This document shows, piece after piece, positions 8,906 to 19,037 of a stretch of DNA of 64,000 bases; the first letter of the stretch is position 1; each line of letters starts with the position of its first letter. A program made the translations under genes and the position numbers. The notes beneath the pieces were generated by a model, which did no database searches, was not told where the DNA came from, and worked only from the letters and a program-made list of their open reading frames with translations. Source of the stretch: Lithodes maja. Lineage: Eukaryota; Arthropoda; Malacostraca; Decapoda; Lithodidae. The stretch spans positions 62,001 to 126,000 of the forward strand of contig JBAKBP010003240.1 in assembly GCA_037953745.1 (NCBI GenBank). The letters are read 5' to 3'.

Positions 8906-9540
8906 AATCACTTACACCTACAGATCACCTACATCAAGAAACCAAAGTCCTCAAAGTCAAAGACCATCTGGACATGAGAGGCACACAATTCCTGGCAGCA
9001 GCCTCCACGAACCAACACCAACCACTACACTACATGGCAACACACCTACAGACACCAAGACATATCAAAACAACACGCAGCACACGGTATAACACACAAA
9101 TACTGTCTTCTCTCCCTCCCTGCCCACCCCAAACCAGCTTCCAGAAGCACATCCATACTCATATCTCTCGCCGTTCAATCCAATCACTCATAGACAACAC
9201 GCAGCTGCAGGCACGACCTCCCGAAATCCATCCTTCTGAATCCTCCCTTCCTCGCGAGGACATAGTCCCCCTGGCCAGGCTGAGATGCGGGCATCATCCA
9301 GCTCTTCTGAGCTATCTGAAGAGACTGGATGACTCAGTCGTCGACACCTGCCCAGGATGTAACACAGCACCCCATACCATTAAACACATCATAAAAGACT
9401 GCATTTCACATAATCACTTACGCCAACAACACAAACTACACTCCTTGAAAGCTCTGTGAGAAAGCCCTACCATGGCCATGGCCTTCCTTAGGGACTCGGG
9501 GCTGTTCGGCCAGGAATCTTAGGGAACAACAACAACAACT
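8906..9540 (+). pseudogene. 3' end of a Jockey-like non-LTR retrotransposon
   Basis: The frame is open from about 8906 (before the ATG at 8974) to the stop at 9457-9459. It encodes the region behind the reverse transcriptase: a segment reading A-R-L-R-C-G-H-H-P, then C-P-G-C-x12-H-x4-C, the cysteine-histidine module typical of Jockey/I-type LINE C-termini. Downstream is a short 3' untranslated part ending in (AAC)n at about 9524-9540, a usual LINE tail. EN and RT are absent, so this is a 5'-truncated, dead copy. Confidence 0.75.
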
Positions 9541-10270
9541 CTTAAGATCAACTAGAGTAATCTATCTAGCATATCTACCATTTGGGGAAAGTCAGTCAGG
9601 GAATAGATGTGAAAACTTAGTCCCGACCATTTGAGTTACGGAAATTAACCCAGGAACGGCGAGAACACTCTTAAGATGTTTTACTGGGCAACGGCGAGAA
9701 AGCTCTTAAGAGGGAAGGCCTAAAAAAAACATTTTAAAAGGCCCCAGTAGCACTTAATTATTATTTTTTCCTCCATACCTCATATCACTCCTCCACATCC
9801 CCTCCTTCCCCCCTATCCCCCCCCCCTTCAATTATCACCTATTTTCCCTGTTATATAGATGTAACAGTCACTTGTTAGATAAAAATTGTCCGATGATCAG
9901 TATACTGTACATAAGAGGTGTGGTAATCAACACATTCAGCTAACCATAATTATTTGTGCTGGAAGTTTGAAATATTGACCAAAATAATCTGCCTGGCAAC
10001 AACGAATTGCAACCTCTGCTTGGCTCTTGAATAACACACCGCACACAAATATAGCCTATGACCTTTTGACGTCATTTCTGCATTGTTATATCTTGTAGTA
10101 AAATGATTTCACCACCACAGACATTTGTAATATCCACCTGTTTCTTCTGAAAAAGAAAAAAAATCCTGCTTAATCCATAACATTCACTGCATATCATGAT
10201 TGCAAAATAATAAACACAGAGAAATTCAGAGAAATTACCAAATATACTGCATTTCCGCCAGCACAAATGT
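9541..10270. other. No gene recognised
   Basis: Two partly similar blocks around 9655 and 9692 share CAACGGCGAGAA / CTCTTAAGA. A C-rich run lies at about 9820-9829. Otherwise unremarkable. Confidence 0.6.
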
Positions 10271-10271
10271 G

Positions 10272-10314
10272 TACAAAGGAGTACAAGGGAAATCAAACAA
10301 AACCATGTCTATAG
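10272..10314 (-). mobile_element. 3' tip of CR1-like LINE E, copy 0 (part 1)
   Basis: GTACAAAGGAGTACAAGGGA matches, on the minus strand, the last bases of the LINE at 36340-39235. The matching remainder resumes at 25418, so the LTR composite was inserted into this 3' untranslated region. Confidence 0.7.
10311..10314. repeat. Target-site duplication ATAG, left
   Basis: Matches 25418-25421 on the far side of the whole composite. Confidence 0.85.
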
Positions 10315-10567
10315 TGTGACGCATGTCGAGTATGAGCATGCTGTACAGAACGCCCAGTCATGCCCCACTCTCGCTAGGATCGTCAGGGCAGGAACTTTGG
10401 CTGTAGTCTGTATAGAGTTTCCTAACTTAGTTTATGTGAGCCGTTGTACTATAAATATTATAAATATGTATTTTGTTTTCATCTGAGTCAACGAGTTCTA
10501 TTTTATATCATTAGTTATAAGTGTTGTGTGTGGGACTTATTTGTAATGATGAGAGGAGAGAGAGAGA

Positions 10568-10699
10568 TTACGTAACGGGGGCCAGTGAGTGCGCCATGCG
10601 GCAGGTAGGCCTAACTCCCCTCCTTCCTCCTCCCTCCTCCCTCTCAGTGCGTGGGAAATTCTTTGTCGATCCCAGATTGAGAGAGAGAATATTACGTAA
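10568..10699. promoter_or_regulatory. Two bZIP-type TTACGTAA sites in the LTR
   Basis: ATTACGTAAC (10567-10576) and ATTACGTAAT (10691-10700) both fit RTTAYGTAAY, the binding consensus of PAR/E4BP4-type bZIP factors (vri/Pdp1 in flies). They lie upstream of the TATA box, each preceded by GAGAGA. The same pair recurs in LTR 2 and LTR 3. Binding is inferred. Confidence 0.5.
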
Positions 10700-10754
10700 T
10701 GATTGCTAGTGGGCGGTCCTTAGTAGTTTGCGATATGCTCACTAGAGGGCCGAG

Positions 10755-10762
10755 TATAAAAA
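10755..10762 (+). promoter_or_regulatory. TATA box of LTR 1
   Basis: TATAAAAA followed about 30 bp later by TCAGAACTCATTAG, an arthropod initiator-like context. This places transcription start near 10785-10795 and makes the rest of the LTR R-U5. Confidence 0.65.
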
Positions 10763-11319
10763 GGGAAGTCTCGCCACATATTCTTCAGAACTCATTAGGC
10801 AGAGCGACTTCTTATATCCCTTGCAACTATATATATTCTTCCGACTGATGTGAACTTTCCCTACTCTCTGTACCGCCTACCTTCTTCTTTTCCCGAACCC
10901 TTTTTAACCTCAATGACCCCTTTGGTGCAGATCTAGTCAGCCAAAGTATTATCGCTTGAGTTCTCACGAGATATATGCCTATTAGATAGCCTATTTTGGA
11001 AGGGATAACTAGAATAGGATTGATTAATGTTTGTTGCACTCGTATATGCATTTCCCTGTGTATGATTATTCATGTTCCTGTTTTCTGCTGATCTAGGTGA
11101 TGCTAGACTGGGATGAGGCTACTAGAGTTGTGATTCCCTATGAGTATTAGGTTTTGTTGAACCTGTACAATCGCAACGGAGACTTGGGAAGCCTAGGTGG
11201 TCTTTCTGACTGTGTACCTTGTGAGTTTAGCGCTGTGTTGCGAGTGAGGGCTTTTGCCTCTGCCACCCAACACTGTGCTAACTCGTTTGCTTGACTTTGA
11301 GAGGATCGCCAGGAGAGAA

Positions 11320-11338
11320 CCAGATACTAGTGATCTGG
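11320..11338 (+). promoter_or_regulatory. Stem-loop with self-complementary loop (dimerisation-signal-like), LTR 1
   Basis: CCAGAT-ACTAGTG-ATCTGG: a 6-bp stem with a loop containing the palindrome ACTAGT. It is followed at once by a second inverted repeat, CTCTCAAGAGAG. It is located in the transcribed leader if the TATA box is used. A kissing-loop role is inferred from shape. Confidence 0.4.
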
Positions 11339-12177
11339 ATCTCTCAAGAGAGCATCCCGTCAATTACCGTAATTTGGCCGCACAGTCTTAAGGACCTCGC
11401 TAGGCTACGAGCCGCTTGCTCAGCCATTGTTTCCTAGCCTACTACATCCCAGCTAGACTTTGCTCGGTCAGCAGATACAGCATAGTATTGAAGCTTTCCT
11501 TATGTATGTTATTGTTTATGCACTATTGATTTCATGTGTGGCACGCATAAGCTACTTTAGAGATTAGTGGCCCCCGAGCACAATCCTAGTAGGCTATGGC
11601 CAGTGCATTGTCGGAGTACTTCTTTTATATGTTTGCCATTTACTACTGTCTATTCTTCTAATTCTTCTTATGGCAATTTAAAGCCTTTAATGTTAGTTAA
11701 TTGCCAGTGTGTTGCTTATTGAATTGCTGTTCAAAATCCGATACTTACTTCTTACGAGTATCCGAGAAGCATCTAACTTTATCAGAAGATTCCTTGCTCG
11801 ATGCTCGAGGACTATTGTTTAACGTAACATAATAGTGCCGATCCGAAGTAGAGGGTGGAGGACTTCTTAAGTTCTTAGTCAAGGGTGGATTACTTCGGCT
11901 TCGGCCAACACTATTCTTTGGTGTTGTTGTATTTACTTCTTTGTTTGATTGTTGACCAGACTAGATAACTCCCGTCTCTTTATTAGTCTGTTGTGAAACG
12001 CTAGTACCGAGTTCTTGCATACCCCGTTATAGCAGATAGAACTCTGGAGGGTATTGGTGTTTTTTGTTCGGCTGGCAGTACTCTGGGGTTGGGATCGTGT
12101 GTTTCCGTTGTGGCAGCGAGCCATACTCGAGTCCTGTTTGAGAGCCCTAGTGTACCCGAGTGCCCGGTCGTAACAAA

Positions 12178-12195
12178 TGGCGACCTTGCTTAGGA
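12178..12195 (+). promoter_or_regulatory. Primer-binding site, internal region 1
   Basis: TGGCGACCTTGCTTAGG lies two bases after the LTR end, the position and TGG start expected for a tRNA primer site. A TGGCGACC start recalls tRNA-Arg-primed Gypsy elements; the tRNA was not identified. Confidence 0.7.
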
Positions 12196-12389
12196 TTTTG
12201 TGAACAGTATAAATTTTTGCAGAGTTGTACAACATTTGTTTGTTTGTACTTTAGCGTGCATATTGAAGAATATTTTTTTTTGTATGGCAATTAGTAGAGC
12301 ATTTAAGAGACTCCAGTTAATTTAGTAATTAGTGCTTGCATAAGGAAGTTTAACACTTTTGTCTCGAGAATTTTTTTGTGGACTTCAGT

Positions 12390-15300
12390 ATGTCGTGCCC
12401 TAGCACTGACGAGGAGCGAGAGATGCCATTTGAAGAGGTGCCGTTAGTAATCAGTGAGGAGGATGCTAGAGTTTTTGTGAGTAAGCGGTACCACGTGACG
12501 GAGGAGAGGCTGACTGGGGTGGATATTTATGGCTTGCACCTGATAGCCAAGGTTTTGGGCCTATCCAATGTAATAGGGATGTCCAAGAGGGAGCTGATTT
12601 CCTGGGTGTTGCGTGGGCGACATGGGGTTTCGGAGGAGAGGGCGTTTGGGGGGGTTCCTCCCCAGATCCCCTCTCACTCGACTCCCACAGTGCCGTCCAC
12701 TCAGTTGCCGGAGATTAGCACTCTCCCACAGAGGGATGAGAATTGGCAGATTGGAGTGCCCTCGGGCGGTGCACATGGTGGTTCCCCAGTTTTTGCCCCC
12801 CCTCCTTCAGTAGTGGCAGCTCCCTCTTCCTGCCTGTCTCCAGATATGATATTTAGACTTGAGCTTGCTAAAATTGAGGCTGAGTCTAGGAAGCAGGAGA
12901 TGGAGAATGAGGCTAGGAAGCAGGAGAATGAGGCTAGGAAGCAGGAGATGGAGAATGAGGCTAGGAAGCAGGAGATGGAGACTGAGACTAGGAGGCATGA
13001 GATTGAGGTTAGGAGGCAAGAGGATGAGACCAGGAGGCACGAGGCTGAGCTTAGGTACGATTCAGAGAAATATTGTGCTCAAATAGATTTAGATAAGACT
13101 CGTGCAGAGTCGACAGGGACTCGGATGGGCCGTGAGGGCCAAGTAAGAGAACAGTCCTTGTCCCACTTAGTCAAATTGGTGCCGGCATTTAGTGAAACTG
13201 AAGTCACAGAATTTTTTAATCGTTTTGAGAAGAAGTGTAGGGAGCATAATTGGCCTGAAGAGAAGTGGGCAGCTCTAGTCTCCTCAAGACTTACGGGTAA
13301 GGGTCTGAAGGCTTATGATGCACTGCCTTTAGAGTCTTGCATTGACTACCCAGAATTGAAGAGAGCTGTCCTACGGGCATACGAGTTGCAACCAGAAACA
13401 TATCGATTGAAGTTTCGGGGTGTTACAAAGACTAGGGAGGCGACCTTTCTTGAACATGCCCGGGACTTAAAAGATGCACTTACAAACTGGACACGTTCTG
13501 AGAAAGCTGAGACGGCCGAACAGTTGACTGAGCTGTTTCTGCTCGAGCAGTTTTATAAGTGTACTGGTGCAGAAATGACTTTAACTATTAAAGAAAAGAA
13601 CCCAAAAACTCTACAGGAGGCAGCTGAGATGGCCGACCTCCGGCTATCACTAATTCGTGGGTGCGGGTCTGCCCAGCGTAGTGAGGCAGGTAACAAGGGG
13701 CGTGACGCCCCACCCCCCCGAGGTAGTGATATACCTTATGCAAACAAGTACAAGAGCCATGATACCAAGACTGACCACAGGACTAGCACCGTCCCATTTA
13801 AGAAGGGGCCGGGCCCTTCCCAGTACCAAGGGAAGCCCAAGGGGGAGTTGGAGTGTTATCATTGTCATGAAAAGGGGCACTTTGCAAGAGTCTGTCCTAG
13901 CAAACCACCTACAGCAGCTGTGTCTTTGGCCTGCAACATTGGTGTGTCTCTGAAGTCTTCTGAGTTTGCCCGGGGCAGTTCGTCAGAGGCTGAGGCACAG
14001 CCAATGCAGAAACACCTGGGAGGCTCGAACCCTGCTCAGGATGTTTTTTGCGACCATAGAGGACGGGGTTGCGTGATGTGGGCGGGGCGCAAGCATGGAG
14101 TAGAGGTCTTGCGTGATACAGGTGCTTCCCAGACTCTGATGAATAACTTGACTGGCTACCCTATAAATGCGGCTCGGGTGGTAGTGGTGCAGGGTATTAA
14201 TGCAACTCGGTCATACCCGCTGGTGCGGTTGGAGTTGGAGGTGGATGGTGTGGCACGTGAATTGGATGTTGGGATTGTGGAGAAACTGCCAGTGGAGGGC
14301 GTCGACCTTCTTCTCGGCAACGACTTTGCAATGCCCGCTTCTGAGGTTCTACCCTTAGTCGTTGCCGAGAGGCCGGCCGACGTGAGTAGGGAAGAGCGAG
14401 AGTGGGTCGAGCGGTGCCAGGCACAACCCATGGCGTGTGCTGTCACCCGAGCTCGGGCAGCTAAAGTGTCACAGCCTAGTCCTCCGTCTTCAGACCAGCA
14501 GAGGAACGATCAACAGGAGGAGGCTAAAGCTGGAGTTGGTTTTAAGAGTTTTGACTCGGCGGCTCTCCTGGGTGATTCAGTATTGGCACCTATGTTAGAG
14601 TCTGGAGAGGCCCCAGGACCTGTCACAGCTAGTGAGGAGGTAGGGCAGGAAGAGACTCCGAGGCAGCAACGTTACACACGGAGAGAAAAAAGGGTTGCTC
14701 AGTTTGATATTGGGGGAGGACTTGGGTTGCTTCGGAAGCATCTAGACAGGTTGGTTCCCTCAGATATTTGTAAACTGCAGTTGGAGGATCCGGAAGTTCA
14801 GAAGTGTGGTAATGGTGCTGTCGAGATCAAACACGAGGACGGGGAAGCATGTCATGTGAACCTGTTGGAGGAGTTTGTGAGGCAACCACCTGAGCAGCCT
14901 ACTGTCCCTGCGTTGGTCTGCCGCGTCCAAGGTGGAGAAGGAGAGGGGGGCAGTAGGGCACAGGTGGAGGAGAGTAGGGATTGTCATGTCTCGGCGGAGC
15001 AGTGGGCGGGGGACACGAGTCTGGTGGCTGTGGAAGCGCTAGAGCACCTGCCTGAGCAGCAGTGTGCAGCACTCCAGCACCAGCTCGGTTCATACCCCAC
15101 TGGTCGTGCCGAGCCCCTGAGTCTCACAACTCGGGCGGTGCAAGATGTTCCACGGGCAGGTCACGTGAATGTTGAAAGACCGTTAGCCTCGTTGTTTCGG
15201 TGGTTCAAGGTGGGCGACGAGGCTTTGGCATGGTTGCCAGGTCAGGGTCGACCCATGGCTGCCAAGGGTGGTGGTAAAAAGGAGGACATTGAGCAGATTG

Positions 15301-16421
15301 GTGAGGTTGGCTGTGGAGTGGATGTGCCCGGTCGTCACATAGCCTCCCAATGCTGCTCTAGTCTAATGCAACAGCCCTACCATAGACCGACTGTATCTGG
15401 CCATGTCTCTAAAAGCGGTGATGCTGAGCAGGCAGATGTCGTCACAAGGAATGCGGGGGTGCGCATGTACGGTATCGGCGGGGAAGCCTTAGCAATAATG
15501 AACTATGGGAGTGACTGCACAGGTGGTACTGATTGTCCCTCTCATGACCTGGCTGTTCTAGGGACGAAGGTGGAGAAGGAGGGAGACTACAGGTTAGAAG
15601 CTGCGGTCTCGGCTGGGTTGTGGGAGGGCACTAGGCATGTTGTTCGTGGAGACAGTGCAAGGCAGTTGTTTACTAGGCTATGGCAGTACTTTCGCATGTT
15701 TGTTGCTTCTCCAGGCCTGATGTACGGGGTAGAATCCGACATGCAGGCTGGAGATCGTGCAAGGCTTAGTTTAATTCCCTACCGTATAAATCCTGCTCGA
15801 CAGCCTATGGTGCAAGCAGAGCTGGATTACGTGTGGACGAAGGGTCTGAGGGATAAGGAATGTCGTGAGTGGTCGTTGCCTGTAACTTTGCAACCGGTGT
15901 TAAGTGGCAAGATCAGTGAGTGTGTTGATTGCGAGAGTGTGTGTGCATTATCCCTGACAGACGCCTATACCTTATTAAGAGTTGACGACACCATAGACCG
16001 CCTCGGGGCTGCATCGCCTATCACGAAGGTGGATTTAGTAAAGGGTTGCTGGCAGGTGCCTTTGTCCGAGCGTGCTGGGGAGGTATGTGGTTTTGTTGTG
16101 GACGGGAGTACCTACCAGTGCAATGTTATGCCTGACGGACTTAAGAATGCACTAGCAACGTTTCAGAACCTGATGAATGAAATTGAAAAGGACGATGATG
16201 CGCTGGGGCATTTCGAGGTCTATGTTCCAGCCTATGGTCCGGTCGTTGTAGTTTACCCAGATCATCACCCTCTCAAGTTCTTGGACCAGTTTCACAATCG
16301 GAATATGAGGCTGACCAGGTGGTCACTAAGGTTATTGGTATATAACCTGGACATACGCCATATTGCCGGTTGTGACAACTTGGTTGCAGATGATCGTTCA
16401 AGGGTATATGATCCTGGGTAG
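12390..16421 (+). CDS. Gag-protease-degenerate Pol polyprotein of Gypsy element A (copy A1), intact frame
   Basis: ATG at 12390 is the first in-frame methionine after the leader; the frame has 1343 codons. Residues about 40-75 look like a SAP/HeH-type helix pair. About 155-215 is a charged coiled coil built from repeated R-K-Q-E-M-E-N-E-A. About 255-430 is a Gag core with a SCAN-like stretch A-Y-E-L-Q-P-E-T-Y-R. The CCHC knuckle is at 489-502 (C-x2-C-x4-H-x4-C) and the protease D-T-G-A-S at 576, with L-L-L-G-N-D near 640. After that come integrase-C-terminal-like pieces (H-V-N-L-L; K-V-G-D-E-A-L), an RT start (K-V-D-L-V-K-G-C-W-Q, 1214) and an RNase H end (from about 1274). The integrase core, RT catalytic motif and front of RNase H are missing, so it is probably a structural-protein donor needing enzymes in trans. 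Confidence 0.85.
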   Translation: MSCPSTDEEREMPFEEVPLVISEEDARVFVSKRYHVTEERLTGVDIYGLHLIAKVLGLSNVIGMSKRELISWVLRGRHGVSEERAFGGVPPQIPSHSTPTVPSTQLPEISTLPQRDENWQIGVPSGGAHGGSPVFAPPPSVVAAPSSCLSPDMIFRLELAKIEAESRKQEMENEARKQENEARKQEMENEARKQEMETETRRHEIEVRRQEDETRRHEAELRYDSEKYCAQIDLDKTRAESTGTRMGREGQVREQSLSHLVKLVPAFSETEVTEFFNRFEKKCREHNWPEEKWAALVSSRLTGKGLKAYDALPLESCIDYPELKRAVLRAYELQPETYRLKFRGVTKTREATFLEHARDLKDALTNWTRSEKAETAEQLTELFLLEQFYKCTGAEMTLTIKEKNPKTLQEAAEMADLRLSLIRGCGSAQRSEAGNKGRDAPPPRGSDIPYANKYKSHDTKTDHRTSTVPFKKGPGPSQYQGKPKGELECYHCHEKGHFARVCPSKPPTAAVSLACNIGVSLKSSEFARGSSSEAEAQPMQKHLGGSNPAQDVFCDHRGRGCVMWAGRKHGVEVLRDTGASQTLMNNLTGYPINAARVVVVQGINATRSYPLVRLELEVDGVARELDVGIVEKLPVEGVDLLLGNDFAMPASEVLPLVVAERPADVSREEREWVERCQAQPMACAVTRARAAKVSQPSPPSSDQQRNDQQEEAKAGVGFKSFDSAALLGDSVLAPMLESGEAPGPVTASEEVGQEETPRQQRYTRREKRVAQFDIGGGLGLLRKHLDRLVPSDICKLQLEDPEVQKCGNGAVEIKHEDGEACHVNLLEEFVRQPPEQPTVPALVCRVQGGEGEGGSRAQVEESRDCHVSAEQWAGDTSLVAVEALEHLPEQQCAALQHQLGSYPTGRAEPLSLTTRAVQDVPRAGHVNVERPLASLFRWFKVGDEALAWLPGQGRPMAAKGGGKKEDIEQIGEVGCGVDVPGRHIASQCCSSLMQQPYHRPTVSGHVSKSGDAEQADVVTRNAGVRMYGIGGEALAIMNYGSDCTGGTDCPSHDLAVLGTKVEKEGDYRLEAAVSAGLWEGTRHVVRGDSARQLFTRLWQYFRMFVASPGLMYGVESDMQAGDRARLSLIPYRINPARQPMVQAELDYVWTKGLRDKECREWSLPVTLQPVLSGKISECVDCESVCALSLTDAYTLLRVDDTIDRLGAASPITKVDLVKGCWQVPLSERAGEVCGFVVDGSTYQCNVMPDGLKNALATFQNLMNEIEKDDDALGHFEVYVPAYGPVVVVYPDHHPLKFLDQFHNRNMRLTRWSLRLLVYNLDIRHIAGCDNLVADDRSRVYDPG

Positions 16422-16952
16422 ATTGACACACGGGTAGCCTCCTGCTTTAGTTTGAATAGTATTTTGCGCTTGGTGCTTGTTGGCTCGCGATTGTAGCCCA
16501 GCGTATTGGGTCGTAAAGCAGGAGTTGAGCGTTTGGTATAGAAGAAAAATAGGCTGCCCTTATAGTGCAGCCGGAAAAAACATATTAAAATATAAAAATC
16601 ATAAAAAAAACTCTTTCTTTTTTATACTTTAATTAATTTCATTGGGGGTGTGGTGGTGAGATTAATAAAAATAATATTATATAGATAATTGTATAAGTTT
16701 GTCATAGCCTATAGAGTTTGAGTAGTCCACGAACTATCAAACGGCTGAGCTGCTGTAAGCTCGCTCTGGGAGCATGATATTGTGTCTTTTGCTATTGTTG
16801 GGAGGAGTTATAAAATGTGAATTTTTTTTTATAATAAGATGTGTTTTGATGATAAACTCAGCTTTGTTTTAGTGCCATGCGGTCGCTGGGTGTGGGGGGC
16901 TTGATGGGGTTCTGTGTGTCAGATTTTAGCTCAGGGTTGAGCAAGTAAAATC
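16422..16952 (+). other. 3' untranslated region of copy A1
   Basis: Non-coding, AT-rich, with TTTTTATACTTTAATTAATT at about 16619. About 55 bp in this part are absent from copy A2, where the deletion lies between short TTTTTATA-like repeats. Confidence 0.7.
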
Positions 16953-16962
16953 TTGGGGGAGG
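16953..16962 (+). promoter_or_regulatory. Polypurine tract of copy A1
   Basis: TTGGGGGAGG directly abuts LTR 2, as expected for plus-strand priming. Confidence 0.8.
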
Positions 16963-18823
16963 TGTGACGCATGTCGAGTATGAGCATGCTGTACAGAACG
17001 CCCAGTCATGCCCCACTCTCGCTAGGATCGTCAGGGCAGGAACTTTGGCTGTAGTCTGTGTAGAGTTTCCTAACTTAGTTTATGTGAGCCGTTGTACTAT
17101 AAGTATTATAAATATGTATTTTGTTTTCATCTGAGTCAACGAGTTCTATTTTATATCATTAGTTATAAGTGTTGTGTGTGGGACTTATTTGTAATGATGA
17201 GAGGAGAGAGAGAGATTACGTAACGGGGGCCAGTGAGTGCGCCATGCGGCAGGTAGGCCTAACTCCCCTCCTTCCTCCTCCCTCCTCCCTCTCAGTGCGT
17301 GGGAAATTCTTTGTCGATCCCAGATTGAGAGAGAGAATATTACGTAATGATTGCTAGTGGGCGGTCCTTAGTAGTTTGCGATATGCTCACTAGAGGGCCG
17401 AGTATAAAAAGGGAAGTCTCGCCACATATTCTTCAGAACTCATTAGGCAGAGCGACTTCTTATATCCCTTGCAACTATATATATTCTTCCGACTGATGTG
17501 AACTTTCCCTACTCTCTGTACCGCCTACCTTCTTCTTTTCCCGAACCCTTTTTAACCTCAATGACCCCTTTGGTGCAGATCTAGTCAGCCAAAATATTAT
17601 CGCTTGAGTTCTCACGAGATATATGCCTATTAGATAGCCTATTTTGGAAGGGATAACTAGAATAGGATTGATTAATGTTTGTTGCACTCGTATATGCATT
17701 TCCCTGTGTATGATTATTCATGTTCCTGTTTTCTGCTGATCTAGGTGATGCTAGACTGGGATGAGGCTACTAGAGTTGTGATTCCCTATGAGTATTAGGT
17801 TTTGTTGAACCTGTACAATCGCAACGGAGACTTGGGAAGCCTAGGTGGTCTTTCTGACTGTGTACCGTGGGAGTTTAGCGCTGTGTTGCGAGTGAGGGCT
17901 TTTGCCTCTGCCACCCAACACTGTGCTAACTCGTTTGCTTGACTTTGAGAGGATCGCCAGGAGAGAACCAGATACTAGTGATCTGGATCTCTCAAGAGAG
18001 CATCCCGTCAATTACCGTAATTTGGCCGCACAGTCTTAAGGACCTCGCTAGGCTACGAGCCGCTTGCTCAGCCATTGTTTCCTAGCCTACTACATCCCAG
18101 CTAGACTTTGCTCGGTCAGCAGATACAGCATAGTATTGAAGCTTTCCTTATGTATGTTATTGTTTATGCACTATTGATTTCATGTGTGGCACGCATAAGC
18201 TACTTTAGAGATTAGTGGCCCCCGAGCACAATCCTAGTAGGCTATGGCCAGTGCATTGTCGGAGTACTTCTTTTATATGTTTGCCATTTACTACTGTCTA
18301 TTCTTCTAATTCTTCTTATGTCAATTTAAAGCCTTTAATGTTAGTTAATTGCCAGTGTGTTGCTTATTGAATTGCTGTTCAAAATCCGATACTTACTTCT
18401 TACGAGTATCCGAGAAGCATCTAACTTTATCAGAAGATTCCTTGCTCGATGCTCGAGGACTATTGTTTAACGTAACGTAATAGTGCCGATCCGAAGTAGA
18501 GGGTGGAGGACTTCTTAAGTTCTTAGTCAAGGGTGGATTACTTCGGCTTCGGCCAACACTATTCTTTGGTGTTGTTGTATTTACTTCTTTGTTTGATTGT
18601 TGACCAGACTAGATAACTCCCGTCTCTTTATTAGTCTGTTGTGAAACGCTAGTACCGAGTTCTTGCATACCCCGTTATAGCAGATAGAACTCTGGAGGGT
18701 ATTGGTGTTTTTTGTTCGGCTGGCAGTACTCTGGGGTTGGGATCGTGTGTTTCCGTTGTGGCAGCGAGCCATACTCGAGTCCTGTTTGAGAGCCCTAGTG
18801 TACCCGAGTGCCCGGTCGTAACA
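16963..18823 (+). repeat. LTR 2, shared by both units of composite A
   Basis: 1861 bp. It acts as the 3' LTR of unit 1 and the 5' LTR of unit 2, with no target duplication at its edges. It carries TTACGTAA sites, a TATA box at 17403-17409 and the stem-loop at 17968-17986. Confidence 0.93.
17403..17409 (+). promoter_or_regulatory. TATA box of LTR 2
   Basis: Same context as at 10755. Confidence 0.6.
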
Positions 18824-18825
18824 AA

Positions 18826-18843
18826 TGGCGACCTTGCTTAGGA
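18826..18843 (+). promoter_or_regulatory. Primer-binding site, internal region 2
   Basis: Same TGG-initiated sequence, two bases after LTR 2. Confidence 0.7.
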
Positions 18844-19037
18844 TTTTGTGAACAGTATAAATTTTTGCAGAGTTGTACAACATTTGTTTGTTTGTACTTT
18901 AGCGTGCATATTGAAGAATATTTTTTTTTGTATGGCAATTAGTAGAGCATTTAAGAGACTCCAGTTAATTTAGTAATTAGTGCTTGCATAAGGAAGTTTA
19001 ACACTTTTGTCTCGAGAATTTTTTTGTGGACTTCAGT

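Larger units (their letters stand above)
10315..12175 (+). repeat. LTR 1 of composite A
   Basis: 1861 bp, starts TG and ends CA. It contains two TTACGTAA sites, a GC-box-like GGGCGG (10711-10716), a TATA box at 10755, a strongly conserved block (about 11150-11450) shared with elements B and C, and a stem-loop at 11320. It differs from LTR 2 at about seven positions by eye, while LTR 2 and LTR 3 differ at about two. Confidence 0.93.

Noticed and set aside
12807..13040. Minus-strand leucine/proline-rich frames inside Gag
   Set aside because: Antisense shadow of the E/R-rich coiled-coil repeats; the same shadows occur at 19456 and 52462.
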